Assembly: GCA_963770865.1 (NCBI GenBank) | Contig: CAVYRD010000006.1 | Coordinates: 1 to 64,000 of the forward strand | DNA length: 64,000 nt | Direction: 5' to 3' | From: Miltoncostaea sp963770865 | Lineage (GTDB): Bacteria; Actinomycetota; Thermoleophilia; Miltoncostaeales; Miltoncostaeaceae | Shown here: positions 1 through 9,449 of the stretch, piece by piece | How the letters are laid out: every line of letters begins with the position of its first letter | How positions within the stretch are numbered: position 1 is the stretch's first letter | Position numbers and translations under genes: made by a program | Notes under the pieces: model-generated | What the model was told of the DNA's origin: nothing | What the model saw: the letters and a program-made list of their open reading frames with translations, nothing else | Database searches by the model: none

Positions 1-1591
1 GGTTCGCCCCGGTGGTCGTGGTGGCCGGCGCCGGGTCGCCGGGGAGCGGCTCGGCGTAGGCCGGCGGGTTCGCCGGCACCACGGCGCGGATCTGATCGGC
101 CGGGCGACCCGCGGCCACCTGGGCCGGCGCGACCGCGCGCTCGATGCTCGCCGTCGTGGCGCCCACGAGCGCCTTCGGCCAGAGGGCGATGAAGAGCATC
201 ACGGCGACGAGGGGCATCAGGTAGACGAGGTCCCGGGCGCGCAGCTCGGCCTTCGAGGCCATGCCGCCCTTGCGCGGGCCGTTCATCGAGCTCTGGTAGA
301 GCCGCAGCATGTAGACCGCGGCGTACGCGATGCCGATGCAGGCGAGCGCGGCGAGCCAGACGTGCTGGCGGAAGACGCCGGTCAGGATGAGGAACTCGCC
401 CGCGAAGGAGTTGGAGCCGGGGATGGCCAGCGAGGCCATCGCCACGATCAGGAAGACGCCCGCCAGGCGCGGGGCCCCGCCCGCCAGCCCGCCGATCTCG
501 TCGATGCGGTCGTTGGGGGCGGTGCGGTTGATGATCGCCACGATCGCGAAGGCGGCGGCCACCACGATGCCGTGGTTGACCATCTGCAGCACGGCGCCCT
601 GCGAGGCCTGGACGTCGAGCGCGACGATGCCCAGCAGCACGAAGCCGAGGTGGGCGAGGCTCGAGTAGGCGACGAGCATGCGCATGGTCGGCGCGCGCCA
701 GGCCAGGAGCGAGCCGTAGGCGATCCCCACCACGGCCAGCACGCCGAGCGGCACCGCGAAGCGGTCGGCGCCCTCGGGGAACAGCGGCAGGCCGATGCGC
801 AGGAAGCCGTAGACCCCGGCCTTGCTCATCACGGCGGCCAGGAGGCCGGTCACCAGGATCGGCGCCGTGCCGTAGGCGCCGGGCAGCCAGCCGTGGAACG
901 GCCAGAGCGGCAGCTTGATGGCGAAGGCGAGGGCGAAGCCGAGGAACAGCCAGGTGCTCTGCGTGTCGGAGAAGCTCACGCCCTGCAGGTCGTGGATCGA
1001 GAAGGTGAACTGGCCGGTGATGTCCCGCGCCACGAAGGCCGTGGCCAGGATCGCGACCAGCATCAGCAGGCTGCCGACCATCGTGTAGATGACGAACCGC
1101 GTCGTCGCGCGTCCCCGGCCCTCGCCGCCCCACATCCCGATGAGGAAGTAGAACGGGACGAGCATGGCCTCCCAGAAGACGTAGAAGAGCACCAAGTCGC
1201 CCGCCGCGAAGAGGCCGAGCAGCCCGCACTCCGCGAGCAGCAGCATCGCCAGGAAGCCGCGGGGGCGCTCGGGCAGGCGCCAGCATGCCGCGACGATCGC
1301 GAGCAGGAAGAGGCCCGCGGTGAGCGCGATGAGCCAGATGGAGATGCCGTCGACGCCGACGTCCCACGACAGGCCGACCTGCGCGGCCCAGTCCACGTGG
1401 TCAACGTACTGCAGGCCGCCGGACTGGCGGTCGAACAGGCCGATCAGGATCGCCACGAGCACCGCGGTGGTACCGGCGGTGACGACGGCGAAGATGCGCG
1501 CCTGCACGGCGCCGGCGGGGCCGGCCGGCACGGCGAGCAGGGCGAGCGCCCCGAGCAGCGGCAGCAGGACGATGGCGGACAACCAGGGCAC
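1..1591 (-). CDS. nuoM: NADH-quinone oxidoreductase subunit M, 3'-truncated by window edge
   Basis: Membrane antiporter-like subunit of respiratory complex I, one of the proton-pumping subunits. About 530 codons are visible and the stop lies beyond the left edge. The reading starts at a GTG that shares its G with the TAG of nuoL (TAGTG). The protein is a chain of hydrophobic helices with the family segments FYFLIGMWGG, KLPLWPFHGWLPGAY (the helix with the conserved Lys) and SSLAHLGFVLLG. The last visible residues are a Thr/Pro/Ala-rich tail, so the end is probably only a few codons away. The next gene to the left would be expected to be nuoN, but that is not visible. Confidence 0.95.
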   Translation of the reverse strand, partial: MPWLSAIVLLPLLGALALLAVPAGPAGAVQARIFAVVTAGTTAVLVAILIGLFDRQSGGLQYVDHVDWAAQVGLSWDVGVDGISIWLIALTAGLFLLAIVAACWRLPERPRGFLAMLLLAECGLLGLFAAGDLVLFYVFWEAMLVPFYFLIGMWGGEGRGRATTRFVIYTMVGSLLMLVAILATAFVARDITGQFTFSIHDLQGVSFSDTQSTWLFLGFALAFAIKLPLWPFHGWLPGAYGTAPILVTGLLAAVMSKAGVYGFLRIGLPLFPEGADRFAVPLGVLAVVGIAYGSLLAWRAPTMRMLVAYSSLAHLGFVLLGIVALDVQASQGAVLQMVNHGIVVAAAFAIVAIINRTAPNDRIDEIGGLAGGAPRLAGVFLIVAMASLAIPGSNSFAGEFLILTGVFRQHVWLAALACIGIAYAAVYMLRLYQSSMNGPRKGGMASKAELRARDLVYLMPLVAVMLFIALWPKALVGATTASIERAVAPAQVAAGRPADQIRAVVPANPPAYAEPLPGDPAPATTTTGAN

Positions 1592-3501
1592 TAGCGCACC
1601 GCCAGGCTGAAGATGATGCCGACCGCGACCGCGCCGGCGATCATCGCGAAGGCGTAGGCGCGGACCAGGCCGGTCTGCACGACGCGGAGCTCGCGGCCCG
1701 CCTCGAGCATGCTGCGGACGGTGCCCTCCATGACCCCCTGGGCGCCGTAGCGCTCGAAGCCGTTCGTGAGGGCGTCGCCGAGGTCGCGTCCGGGCTGGAC
1801 GACGGCCTCCTCGTAGACCTCGTCGAAGCGGTACTGGTCGGTGAGCAGGGCCCGCGCGCCGGTGGCCCGGGGGGCCAGGCGCAGGCGCCGCTCGGGGTCG
1901 GCCACGAAGACCCAGTAGGCGATCCCGATGGCCACGAGGGCCAGGCCGACGCTCGTGATGCTCACGATCCACTCGGCGGCCGTCGTCGCCTCGAGGTCCG
2001 GAGCCGACACCAGCACGGGATCGAGCCAGTCCTTGAACGGCTGCCAGGAGGCCCCGGGCACCTGGAGGAAGCCCGCAACCGTCGCGAGCACCGCGAGCAC
2101 GCCGACCGGCGCCGACATGACCCAGCTCGGGTTGTGCGGGGCGTGCTCGTAGCCGCCCTCGGGCTCCGGGCCCCAGAAGGCGCGGAAGAACAGGCGGAAC
2201 ATGTAGAAGGCGGTCAGCCCGGCGCCGACGATGCCGACGACGCTGAGGACCTTGCCGAGCGTGCCGGCGTCCGTCGCGGTGGCGAGGATGTCGTCCTTGC
2301 TGAAGAAGCCGGAGAAGGGTGGGATGCCGGCGATCGAGAGGCAGCCCACCAGCACCGCGACGTGCGTGAAGCGCAGGTGCGTGCGCAGGCCGCCCATCCG
2401 GTCGAGGCTCTGCTCGCCGGCCAGCGCGTGGATCGCGATGCCGACGGCGAGGAAGAGCAGCGCCTTGAAGAAGGCGTGCGTCAGGAAGTGGAACATCGCG
2501 CCGTCGTACACGCCCAGGCCCGCGCCCATGATCATGTAGCCGATCTGGCTCACGGTGCTCCAGGCGAGGACGCGCTTGATGTCCACCTGCACGAGGGCGA
2601 TGGTCGCGGCCATCAGGAGGGTCGCGGCGCCGATCACGGCCACGATGTCGCCGGCGTACGGCGCCAGCTCGTAGAGCACGTTGCAGCGCACGATCATGTA
2701 GACGCCGGCCGTCACCATGGTGGCCGCGTGGATGAGGGCCGAGACCGGGGTCGGGCCCTCCATCGCGTCCGGCAGCCAGGTGTGGAGCGGGATCTGGGCG
2801 CTCTTGGCCGCGGCGCCGACGAACAACAGGAGCGCGACGGCGGTGGACACGCCGGTGCCCTGGCCGAGGCCCTCGGGCGCGGCTGCGAACACCTGGCGGT
2901 AGTCCAGGGTGCCGAGCTCGCGCACCAGCAGGAAGGCCGCGAGCACCATCCCGACGTCGCCGACCACGTTCACCACGAAGGCCTTCTTCGCGGCGGCGAC
3001 GGCCGACGGGCGCTCGTAGTAGTAGCCGATCAGCAGGTACGAGGCGAGGCCGACCAGGCCCCAGCCCACGATCAGGAAGAAGAAGTTGGCGGCCTCGACC
3101 AGCAGGAGCATCGCGAAGAGGAAGAAGCTCATCTCCGCGAAGAAGCGCCGGTAGTCGCGGTCGTGCTCCATGTACTCGACCGAGTAGAGGATGATCAGCG
3201 AGCCGACGCCGGTGATGACCAGCATCATCAGCACCGAGAGCTGGTCGATCTGCAGGGCGAGGTCGATCGACAGGCCGTCGGTCTTCACCCAGTTCCAGAG
3301 GGTCGTGACCTCGAGCCGGTCCCCCCCGTCGCGCGTCAGCAGCGTGACGAAGATGATCGCCGTCAGGACGAACGAGACGGCCGGCAGGCCGACGCCGACC
3401 ACGCGGGTGACGCGCCGGTCGGGCTCCCCGGGCCACAGGGACAAGACGATGCAGCCGAGCAGGGGGAGGCCGAGGACCAGCCAGGCGAGAGCGGAGATCA
3501 C
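1591..3501 (-). CDS. nuoL: NADH-quinone oxidoreductase subunit L
   Basis: Largest proton-pumping membrane subunit of complex I, 636 residues with an ATG start, normal for the family. It is strongly hydrophobic. The antiporter core includes SYLLIGYYYERPSAVAAAKK, HTWLPDAMEGPTPVSALIHA and AATMVTAGVYMI, followed by a long C-terminal segment ending in a hydrophobic helix, consistent with the lateral helix and anchor of NuoL. It lies 12 bases after nuoK and overlaps nuoM by one base, so the three are almost certainly co-translated from the nuo transcript. No missing family residues were noticed. Confidence 0.97.
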   Translation of the reverse strand: MISALAWLVLGLPLLGCIVLSLWPGEPDRRVTRVVGVGLPAVSFVLTAIIFVTLLTRDGGDRLEVTTLWNWVKTDGLSIDLALQIDQLSVLMMLVITGVGSLIILYSVEYMEHDRDYRRFFAEMSFFLFAMLLLVEAANFFFLIVGWGLVGLASYLLIGYYYERPSAVAAAKKAFVVNVVGDVGMVLAAFLLVRELGTLDYRQVFAAAPEGLGQGTGVSTAVALLLFVGAAAKSAQIPLHTWLPDAMEGPTPVSALIHAATMVTAGVYMIVRCNVLYELAPYAGDIVAVIGAATLLMAATIALVQVDIKRVLAWSTVSQIGYMIMGAGLGVYDGAMFHFLTHAFFKALLFLAVGIAIHALAGEQSLDRMGGLRTHLRFTHVAVLVGCLSIAGIPPFSGFFSKDDILATATDAGTLGKVLSVVGIVGAGLTAFYMFRLFFRAFWGPEPEGGYEHAPHNPSWVMSAPVGVLAVLATVAGFLQVPGASWQPFKDWLDPVLVSAPDLEATTAAEWIVSITSVGLALVAIGIAYWVFVADPERRLRLAPRATGARALLTDQYRFDEVYEEAVVQPGRDLGDALTNGFERYGAQGVMEGTVRSMLEAGRELRVVQTGLVRAYAFAMIAGAVAVGIIFSLAVR

Positions 3502-3513
3502 GGAGGGGTCTTC

Positions 3514-3864
3514 CTAGCCCTTCATCGAGGACATCTGATCGACGTCGAGCGCGATGCGCTGGCGGAACACGGCGACCACCAGCCCGAGGCCGATCACGAC
3601 CTCCGCGGCGGCGACGACCATCACGACGAGGGCGAAGACCTGCCCGTCGGTGACGTTCCAGTAGCGGCTGAAGCCGACCAGGGCGAGGTTGGCCGAGTTC
3701 AGCAGCAGCTCGACGGCGAGAAGCAGGAGCAGGGGGTTGCGGCGGGTGAGCACGCCGAGCAGGCCGAGCAGGAAGAGCCCGCCCGACACCGCCATGTAGA
3801 GCGCGAGGGGGACGCCCTCGTGGGTGTCGCCGACGGCGGCCGCGGTGGAGGCGAGGGCGCTCAC
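3514..3864 (-). CDS. nuoK: NADH-quinone oxidoreductase subunit K
   Basis: Small three-helix membrane subunit of complex I, 116 residues. The key acidic helix is seen in LLLLAVELLLNSANLALV, which carries the conserved membrane Glu, followed by FALVVMVVAAAEVVIGLGL with the second Glu. The chosen start is a GTG whose bases overlap the TGA of nuoJ (GTGA). This gives roughly 20 residues before the usual first helix. No GTG or ATG nearer the helix is as convincing, except the Met at its beginning, which would give a shorter protein. Confidence 0.93.
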   Translation of the reverse strand: MSALASTAAAVGDTHEGVPLALYMAVSGGLFLLGLLGVLTRRNPLLLLLAVELLLNSANLALVGFSRYWNVTDGQVFALVVMVVAAAEVVIGLGLVVAVFRQRIALDVDQMSSMKG

Positions 3865-4385
3865 CGGCCGCCCTCCGAGCGCACCGCGCGCTTGGCGAGC
3901 ATCACGGCGCCGACGGCCGCGACGAGCAGGGCCAGCGAGGTGGCCTCGAAGGGCACGATGTACTGGTCGATGAAGGAGCGGCCGATGGCCTCGGGGCTCC
4001 CGATGTCGTCCACCGCCCTCGGGTCGTCGCGGAAGCCGGGCAGGTCGGTGGTGGCGAGCACCACGACGCCCTGGATGGCGAGGCCGATGACGGCCAGCCA
4101 CGCGAAGGCCTGGTAGCGGCCGAGGCGGTCCCCGATCTCCGCGACGGGGCGTTCGCCGAGGTACGCGATCACGAAGAGGAACAGCACCACGATGGCGCCG
4201 GCGTAGACGATCACCTGGATCGCCGCGACGAACGGCGCGGCGAGCAGCAGGAACAGGACGGCCACGGAGAGGAGGGTGCCGATCAGCGCCACGGTGGCGC
4301 GGAACGGGCCCTTCAGGGTGACCACGAGGATGCCCGACGCGAGCGCGGACGCCGCGGCGATCGTGAAGACGATTCTCTCACCCAC
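3861..4385 (-). CDS. nuoJ: NADH-quinone oxidoreductase subunit J
   Basis: Membrane subunit of complex I, 174 residues with five predicted hydrophobic segments. The family hallmark AAIQVIVYAGAIVVLFLFVI is plainly visible around residues 50-75. The start is GTG (VGERIVFTIAAA), 11 bases downstream of the nuoI stop, with only a weak purine-rich site before it. The end overlaps nuoK by four bases. The C-terminus has the usual variable loop and a final helix, LALLVAAVGAVMLAKRAV. Confidence 0.94.
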   Translation of the reverse strand: MGERIVFTIAAASALASGILVVTLKGPFRATVALIGTLLSVAVLFLLLAAPFVAAIQVIVYAGAIVVLFLFVIAYLGERPVAEIGDRLGRYQAFAWLAVIGLAIQGVVVLATTDLPGFRDDPRAVDDIGSPEAIGRSFIDQYIVPFEATSLALLVAAVGAVMLAKRAVRSEGGR

Positions 4386-4396
4386 GGCTCGGCACC

Positions 4397-4852
4397 TTAC
4401 GGAACCTCGGAGCGGACGGGGACGGGCTTCGGATGCGGCGCCAGCAGCATCTCCTTGGTGTAGAGCAGGTCGCCGCGCGTGCGCTCCGACATCTCGTACT
4501 CGTTCTCGAGCGTGATCGCGTCGAACGGGCACGCGACCTCGCAGTAGCCGCAGAAGATGCAGCGCGCCATGTTGATCTCGTAGATGCGGGCGTAGCGCTC
4601 GCCCGAGGACACGCGGTGCTCCGGCGTGTTCTCCTCGGCCACGACGCGGATGCAGTCGGCAGGGCACGCGGCGACGCACAGCGAGCAGCCGACGCACTTC
4701 TCGAGGCCGTTGTCGTGGGTCCAGAGGCGGTGGCGCCCGCGGAAGCGCGGGAAGACCGGGGTCTTCTTCTCCGGGTAGCCGATCGTCTCCGGCTTGCGCA
4801 GCATCTGCCGGAACGTGATCGCGAAGCCCTTGAGCGAGTCGTCGAGTCCCAT
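4397..4852 (-). CDS. nuoI: NADH-quinone oxidoreductase subunit I (2x 4Fe-4S ferredoxin)
   Basis: Peripheral-arm subunit of complex I that carries clusters N6a and N6b and passes electrons to NuoB. It has 151 residues. Two canonical ferredoxin motifs are present, CVGCSLCVAACP (Cys53, 56, 59, 63) and CIFCGYCEVACP (Cys98, 101, 104, 108). The N-terminal amphipathic stretch GFAITFRQMLRKPETIGYP is the usual membrane-contact helix. It sits between nuoH and nuoJ as in the standard order. Confidence 0.97.
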   Translation of the reverse strand: MGLDDSLKGFAITFRQMLRKPETIGYPEKKTPVFPRFRGRHRLWTHDNGLEKCVGCSLCVAACPADCIRVVAEENTPEHRVSSGERYARIYEINMARCIFCGYCEVACPFDAITLENEYEMSERTRGDLLYTKEMLLAPHPKPVPVRSEVP

Positions 4853-4861
4853 CGTGCCTGC

Positions 4862-5854
4862 CTAGTTCGCGAATCCGAGGGCGACGACGACCGCCGTCAC
4901 CACGAGGTTGAGCGTGGCCAGCGGCAGCAGCACCTTCCAGCCGAGCTTCATCAGGCGGTCGTACCGCAGGCGGGGCAGCGTGGCCCGCAGCCAGATGAAG
5001 AAGAACAGCATCACCGCGATCTTCAGGGCGAGCCACACGAAGCCCGGAAGGAACGGGCCGCCGAAGCCGCCGAGGAAGAGCGTCGCCCCGAGCGCCGAGA
5101 TGATGATCATGTTGATGTACTCGGCCAAGAAGAACATGGCGAACTTCAGGCCGCCGTACTCGGTGTGGTAGCCGGCCACGAGCTCCGACTCGGCCTCCGG
5201 CATGTCGAACGGGGCCCGGTTGGTCTCGGCGACGGCCGCGATCACGAAGATCACGAAGCCGACCGGCTGGAAGAGGATGTACCAGGCGGTGTCGCTCTGG
5301 GCGTGGACGATGTCCACCAGCGAGAGGCTCTGGGCCATCATGACCACGCCGATCACCGACAGGCCCATCGCCACCTCGTAGGAGACGAGCTGGGCCGCCG
5401 TGCGGGCCGCGCCGAGCAGGCTGTACTTGTTGCCGCTGGCCCAGCCGCCCAGGATCAGGCCGTAGAAGCCGAGCCCGGACAGGGCGAAGAGGAACAGCAC
5501 GCCGATGTTGAGGTCGGCACCGACGCCCTCGACGTTGTGGCCGAGGAGCTCGAAGCCGTCGCCCCACGGGATCACCGCGATGGCCGCCACGGCCGCGAAG
5601 ACCGAGATCATCGGCGCGATCTGGAAGAGGAGCTTGTTGGCCCCCTGCGGGACGAAGTCCTCCTTGAAGATCAGCTTCACCACGTCGGCCAGCGGCTGCA
5701 GGTAGCCCACCGGGCCGGCCCGGTTGGGGCCGTAGCGGGCCTGGAAGCGGCCGATCAGCTTGCGCTCCCACAGCAGCGTGTAGGCGAAGGCGGTGATCAC
5801 GACGAAGACGACCAGGGCCGCCTTGATCAGGACCACCAGGAAGCGCTCGTCCAT
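4862..5854 (-). CDS. nuoH: NADH-quinone oxidoreductase subunit H
   Basis: Membrane subunit that forms the quinone site with NuoB and NuoD, 330 residues. Family signatures are ERKLIGRFQARYGPNRAGP near residue 30, the acidic loop AETNRAPFDMPEAESELVAG, and a hydrophobic ending LNLVVTAVVVALGFA. The ATG start overlaps the last base of the nuoG stop (TGATG). It is followed after nine bases by nuoI. Confidence 0.97.
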   Translation of the reverse strand: MDERFLVVLIKAALVVFVVITAFAYTLLWERKLIGRFQARYGPNRAGPVGYLQPLADVVKLIFKEDFVPQGANKLLFQIAPMISVFAAVAAIAVIPWGDGFELLGHNVEGVGADLNIGVLFLFALSGLGFYGLILGGWASGNKYSLLGAARTAAQLVSYEVAMGLSVIGVVMMAQSLSLVDIVHAQSDTAWYILFQPVGFVIFVIAAVAETNRAPFDMPEAESELVAGYHTEYGGLKFAMFFLAEYINMIIISALGATLFLGGFGGPFLPGFVWLALKIAVMLFFFIWLRATLPRLRYDRLMKLGWKVLLPLATLNLVVTAVVVALGFAN

Positions 5855-8145
5855 CAGGCTCCCGTGATCTCGACGTTGACCGGGCCGCGGTCCGCGGGCA
5901 TCAGCCGCTCCACGCCCGCGCCGGGGGCGCCGGCGGCGACGAAGGCCGCGCCGGCCGGGTGGCCCGCGTCAACCCGCACCGGCAGCGTGCACTCGCCGTG
6001 GGGCGAGCGCAGGCGGGCCCGCCCGCCGCCGCGCACGCCGAGGCGCGCGGCCTCGTCCGGGTTGAGGACGACCTCCGCGCCGGTGCGCACGGCCGCGAGG
6101 GCGTCCGAGCGGTGGGCGGCCGGGCTGCCGAAGAGCGGGACGTGGCTGACGAGGGGGATGCCGTCCCCTGCTGCGGCGCGCGGGCCGTTGGCGCCGTCGG
6201 GCGACACCGGGGTCACGGGGGCGAGCGGGGCGCCCAGCACGCCGATCACGTCGTAGTCGAGGCCGGCGAGCGCCGGGCGCGCGTCCGCGGCGGCCGCGAA
6301 GGCGCGCGCCGCGGTGCGGTAGGGCGGCGGCGCGCCCAGGCGATGGGCCAGGGCGATCAGGAGCTCCCAGCCGGGCGCCGCGCCCTCGGGGGCGGCCGCG
6401 CCGGGGCGCAGGCGCTGCGCGCGGCCGGTCATCGACACGTAGACGCCGTCGGTCTCGTAGTGGGTCGCGGCCGGCAGCACGACGGTGCTCGCCTCGGTCA
6501 GGGCCGAGGAGTGGCAGGCGATGGCGATCCGCGCGCGCACGCGCCCGAGCGCCCAGCCCCACTCCGCGCCGCCGGGCCCGTCGAGCGGGTCGGCGTGGAT
6601 GGTCAGCAGCGTGTCGATCTCGCCGTCGGCGGCGGCCTGCAGCACGTCGCCCGCGCCCAGGCCCAGGGCTCGCAGGCCCGCGCCGTTGACGTCGGCGCCG
6701 AGCTCGATCTGGGACGCGCCGCGCTCGCCCACCATGCGCGAGAGCACCGCGGCGGCGTCGGGCTCGGCGGCCAGGTCGGCCTCGTCCCACAGCACGATCA
6801 CGCGCTCGCCCTCGGGGAGCGTCAGGCCCTCGAGCGCCGCCGCCAGGCGGCCGGGCTCCGAGCGGACCGACGCGTCGACGGCCTCGAGCGCGTGCGGCCG
6901 CGGCCCGACGGTGAGCACCTCGGCGCCGCGCCGGCGCGCCTTGCGCACCCGTAGCTCGACGATCGCCTGCTGGTTGGCCGGGTCGCCCCCCACGATCACC
7001 ACGACGTCGGCGGCGTCGATGTCGCCGAGCTCGGCCGGGGCCTGGGAGCGGATCGACTCGAGGCCCGCGCCGGGGATGCCGAGGCGCTGGATGCGCGCGC
7101 CGCCGAGCGCGGTGCGGGCCAGTTCCTGGGCCAGGAAGCCCTCCTCGACCGTGGCCGTCGGGCCCACCAGGATGCCGACGCGCCCGCCGCGGCCCAGCAC
7201 GAGCGCCGCGGCGTCCACCGCGTCGTCGAGGCTCGTCTCGCGCACGAGCCCGTCGTCGCGGATGAGCGGCGCGGTGAGCCGGTCCGGCGCGCGGTTGCCC
7301 GGGTAGGCGAAGCGGCTGAGGTCGGACAGCCAGCCCTCCTCCACGGCGTAGTTCGGCTCGGGGCGGGCGGTCACGCGGGCGACTTCGCCCTCGCGCAGCG
7401 TCAGCTCCACGTTGGTGCCGGTGGCGTCGTGGCCGCACACGGACGGCGTGTTCATCACGTCCCAGGGCCGCGCGACGAAGCGGTAGGGGATGCTCGTGAG
7501 CGCGCCCACCGGGCAGATGTCGATGATGTTGCCGGTGAAGCGGCCCTCGTAGAGGTCGCCCGTCAGCGTCGCGATCTCGGCCGCCGCGCCGCGCTCCTCC
7601 ATCACGAGCGCCTTGTCCTCGGCGACGTCCTGGCTGAAGCGCACGCAGCGGTAGCAGGAGATGCAGCGCTCGCGGTCGAGGGCGATCACCGTGGAGAGAT
7701 CGAGCGGCTTCGGGAAGTGGCGCTTGGCCTCCACGAAGCGCGTGCGCCCCGGGCCGAAGCGGAAGGTGCGGTCCTGCAGCGGGCACTCGCCGCCCTTGTC
7801 GCACACCGGGCAGTCGAGCGGGTGGTTCTCGAGCAGGAACTCGAGCACGCCGTCCTGGCCGTCCTTGGCGATCTCGGAGTTGGTGCGCACGACCATGTCG
7901 GGCTGCACCGGCGTGGAGCAGGCGGTCTGCAGGCCGCGCATGCCCTCGATCTCGACCAGGCACATGCGGCAGGCGCCGATCGGCGCGCCGAGGCGCGGCT
8001 CGTAGCAGAAGATCGGGACCTCGACGCCGTGCGCATAGGCCGCGTCCACCAGCATCGTCCCGGCCGGAGCGCTGACGCGCCTGCCGTTGAGCTCGAACTC
8101 GACCTGGCCCTCGGTGGTCAGATCGACCGGCGCGTAATCAGCCAC
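5854..8145 (-). CDS. nuoG: NADH-quinone oxidoreductase subunit G
   Basis: Large iron-sulfur and molybdopterin-fold subunit of the peripheral arm, 763 residues. In order: an N-terminal 2Fe-2S domain (FCYEPRLGAPIGACRMCLVE and the following Cys), the His-Cys cluster loop HPLDCPVCDKGGECPLQD, a further 4Fe-4S region with CISCYRC and ICPVGALTS, then a molybdopterin oxidoreductase-like domain starting about VCGHDATGTNVEL. The last 400 residues are Ala/Gly-rich and more divergent, as is common in actinobacteria. The start lies inside the end of nuoF (8-base overlap). Confidence 0.96.
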   Translation of the reverse strand: MADYAPVDLTTEGQVEFELNGRRVSAPAGTMLVDAAYAHGVEVPIFCYEPRLGAPIGACRMCLVEIEGMRGLQTACSTPVQPDMVVRTNSEIAKDGQDGVLEFLLENHPLDCPVCDKGGECPLQDRTFRFGPGRTRFVEAKRHFPKPLDLSTVIALDRERCISCYRCVRFSQDVAEDKALVMEERGAAAEIATLTGDLYEGRFTGNIIDICPVGALTSIPYRFVARPWDVMNTPSVCGHDATGTNVELTLREGEVARVTARPEPNYAVEEGWLSDLSRFAYPGNRAPDRLTAPLIRDDGLVRETSLDDAVDAAALVLGRGGRVGILVGPTATVEEGFLAQELARTALGGARIQRLGIPGAGLESIRSQAPAELGDIDAADVVVIVGGDPANQQAIVELRVRKARRRGAEVLTVGPRPHALEAVDASVRSEPGRLAAALEGLTLPEGERVIVLWDEADLAAEPDAAAVLSRMVGERGASQIELGADVNGAGLRALGLGAGDVLQAAADGEIDTLLTIHADPLDGPGGAEWGWALGRVRARIAIACHSSALTEASTVVLPAATHYETDGVYVSMTGRAQRLRPGAAAPEGAAPGWELLIALAHRLGAPPPYRTAARAFAAAADARPALAGLDYDVIGVLGAPLAPVTPVSPDGANGPRAAAGDGIPLVSHVPLFGSPAAHRSDALAAVRTGAEVVLNPDEAARLGVRGGGRARLRSPHGECTLPVRVDAGHPAGAAFVAAGAPGAGVERLMPADRGPVNVEITGA

Positions 8146-9442
8146 CGACCGGCACCTCCATCATGGGCTCGGGGCGCGGGACGCCCCCGTTCTCGATGGC
8201 GCGCACGAAGTCCTCGCGGAAGCGCTTTACCGCGCTCACCACGGGCAGCACGCCGGTGTCGGCGAGGGCGCACAGCACGCGCCCGACCATGCGGCCGGCC
8301 AGCGACTCGATCAGCTCGAGGTCCTCCATCCGGCCCTCGCCGTCCACGATCCGCTGCAGGATCCGCTCCAGCCACAGCGTCCCCTCGCGGCACGGCGTGC
8401 ACTTGCCGCACGACTCGTGGCGGTAGAAGTGGGCCAGGCGCAGGGTGGCGCGCACGATCGAGCCGGAGTCGTCCATCACGATGCAGCCGGCCGACCCCAG
8501 GGAGCTGCCGGCCTCGGCCATCGACTCGTAGTCGAGCGGCGTGTCGAGCGCCTCGGGGCCCAGGACGTTCACCGACGACCCGCCGACCCAGGCGGCCGCG
8601 AACTCGCGGCCCGGCCGGAAGCCGCCCGCGATGTCGTAGAGCAGCTCGCGCAGCGTGGTGTCGTGCAGGACGATCTCGTAGTTGCCCGGCTTCATCACGT
8701 GGCCCGAGACCGAGAACAGCTTGGTGCCGGTGCTCTTCTCGGTGCCCATGGCGGCGTACCAGTCGGCGCCGTGCTCGATGATCGCGGGCAGCGCCGAGAG
8801 CGTCTCGACGTTGTTGATCAGCGTCGGCGAGGCGTAGAGGCCGGCGACGGCCGGGAAGGGCGGCTTCAGCCGCGGCTGGCCGCGCTTGCCCTCGAGGCTC
8901 TCGAGCAGCGCGGTCTCCTCGCCGCAGATGTAGGCGCCGGCGCCGCGGTAGAGCGTGATGTCGAAGTCGAACGTCGACCCGGCGATGCCCCGGCCGAGGA
9001 AGCCGGCCGCGCGCGCCTGGGCGAGGGCCGAGTCGAGCACGCGCGCCTGGTGCTCGTACTCGCCGCGGATGTAGATGTAGCCGCGCACCGCGCCGATCGC
9101 GTAGCCGGCCAGCGTGATCCCCTCCAGCAGCTGGAAGGGGTTGGTCTCCATCAGCTCGCGGTCCTTGAAGGTGCCCGGCTCGCTCTCGTCGGCGTTGCAC
9201 ACGACGTAGGCGGGCAGCGCCGAGTCCTTCGGGATGAAGCTGGCCTTGCGGCCCATCGGGAAGCCGGCGCCGCCGCGGCCGCGCAGGCCCGAGCGCACGA
9301 AGGCGTAGACGGCCTCGTCGCGGTCCATCTCCGCGAGCGCCTTGCGCAGCGACTCGTAGCCGCCCGCGCGGCGGTAGTCGGAGAGGTCCGTGAGGACCTG
9401 GCCCGCCTCGCGCTGGCGGTAGACGACGTTCTTGATCGGCAT
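8138..9442 (-). CDS. nuoF: NADH-quinone oxidoreductase subunit F (NADH- and FMN-binding)
   Basis: NADH dehydrogenase flavoprotein subunit, 434 residues, the entry point of electrons. Visible signatures are the NADH-binding glycine loop GLRGRGGAGFPMGRK, the FMN region CNADESEPGTFKDRELM, and the 4Fe-4S (N3) motif ESCGKCTPCREGT near residue 350. The ATG start follows the nuoE stop by seven bases. The stop lies eight bases inside nuoG. Confidence 0.97.
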   Translation of the reverse strand: MPIKNVVYRQREAGQVLTDLSDYRRAGGYESLRKALAEMDRDEAVYAFVRSGLRGRGGAGFPMGRKASFIPKDSALPAYVVCNADESEPGTFKDRELMETNPFQLLEGITLAGYAIGAVRGYIYIRGEYEHQARVLDSALAQARAAGFLGRGIAGSTFDFDITLYRGAGAYICGEETALLESLEGKRGQPRLKPPFPAVAGLYASPTLINNVETLSALPAIIEHGADWYAAMGTEKSTGTKLFSVSGHVMKPGNYEIVLHDTTLRELLYDIAGGFRPGREFAAAWVGGSSVNVLGPEALDTPLDYESMAEAGSSLGSAGCIVMDDSGSIVRATLRLAHFYRHESCGKCTPCREGTLWLERILQRIVDGEGRMEDLELIESLAGRMVGRVLCALADTGVLPVVSAVKRFREDFVRAIENGGVPRPEPMMEVPVGG

Positions 9443-9449
9443 GGTGCCC

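Noticed and set aside
362..1594. A 410-codon plus-strand frame opposite nuoM
   Set aside because: Gln/Glu/Arg/Asp/His-rich pattern typical of the complement of a hydrophobic GC-rich gene. NuoM on the minus strand is unambiguous.
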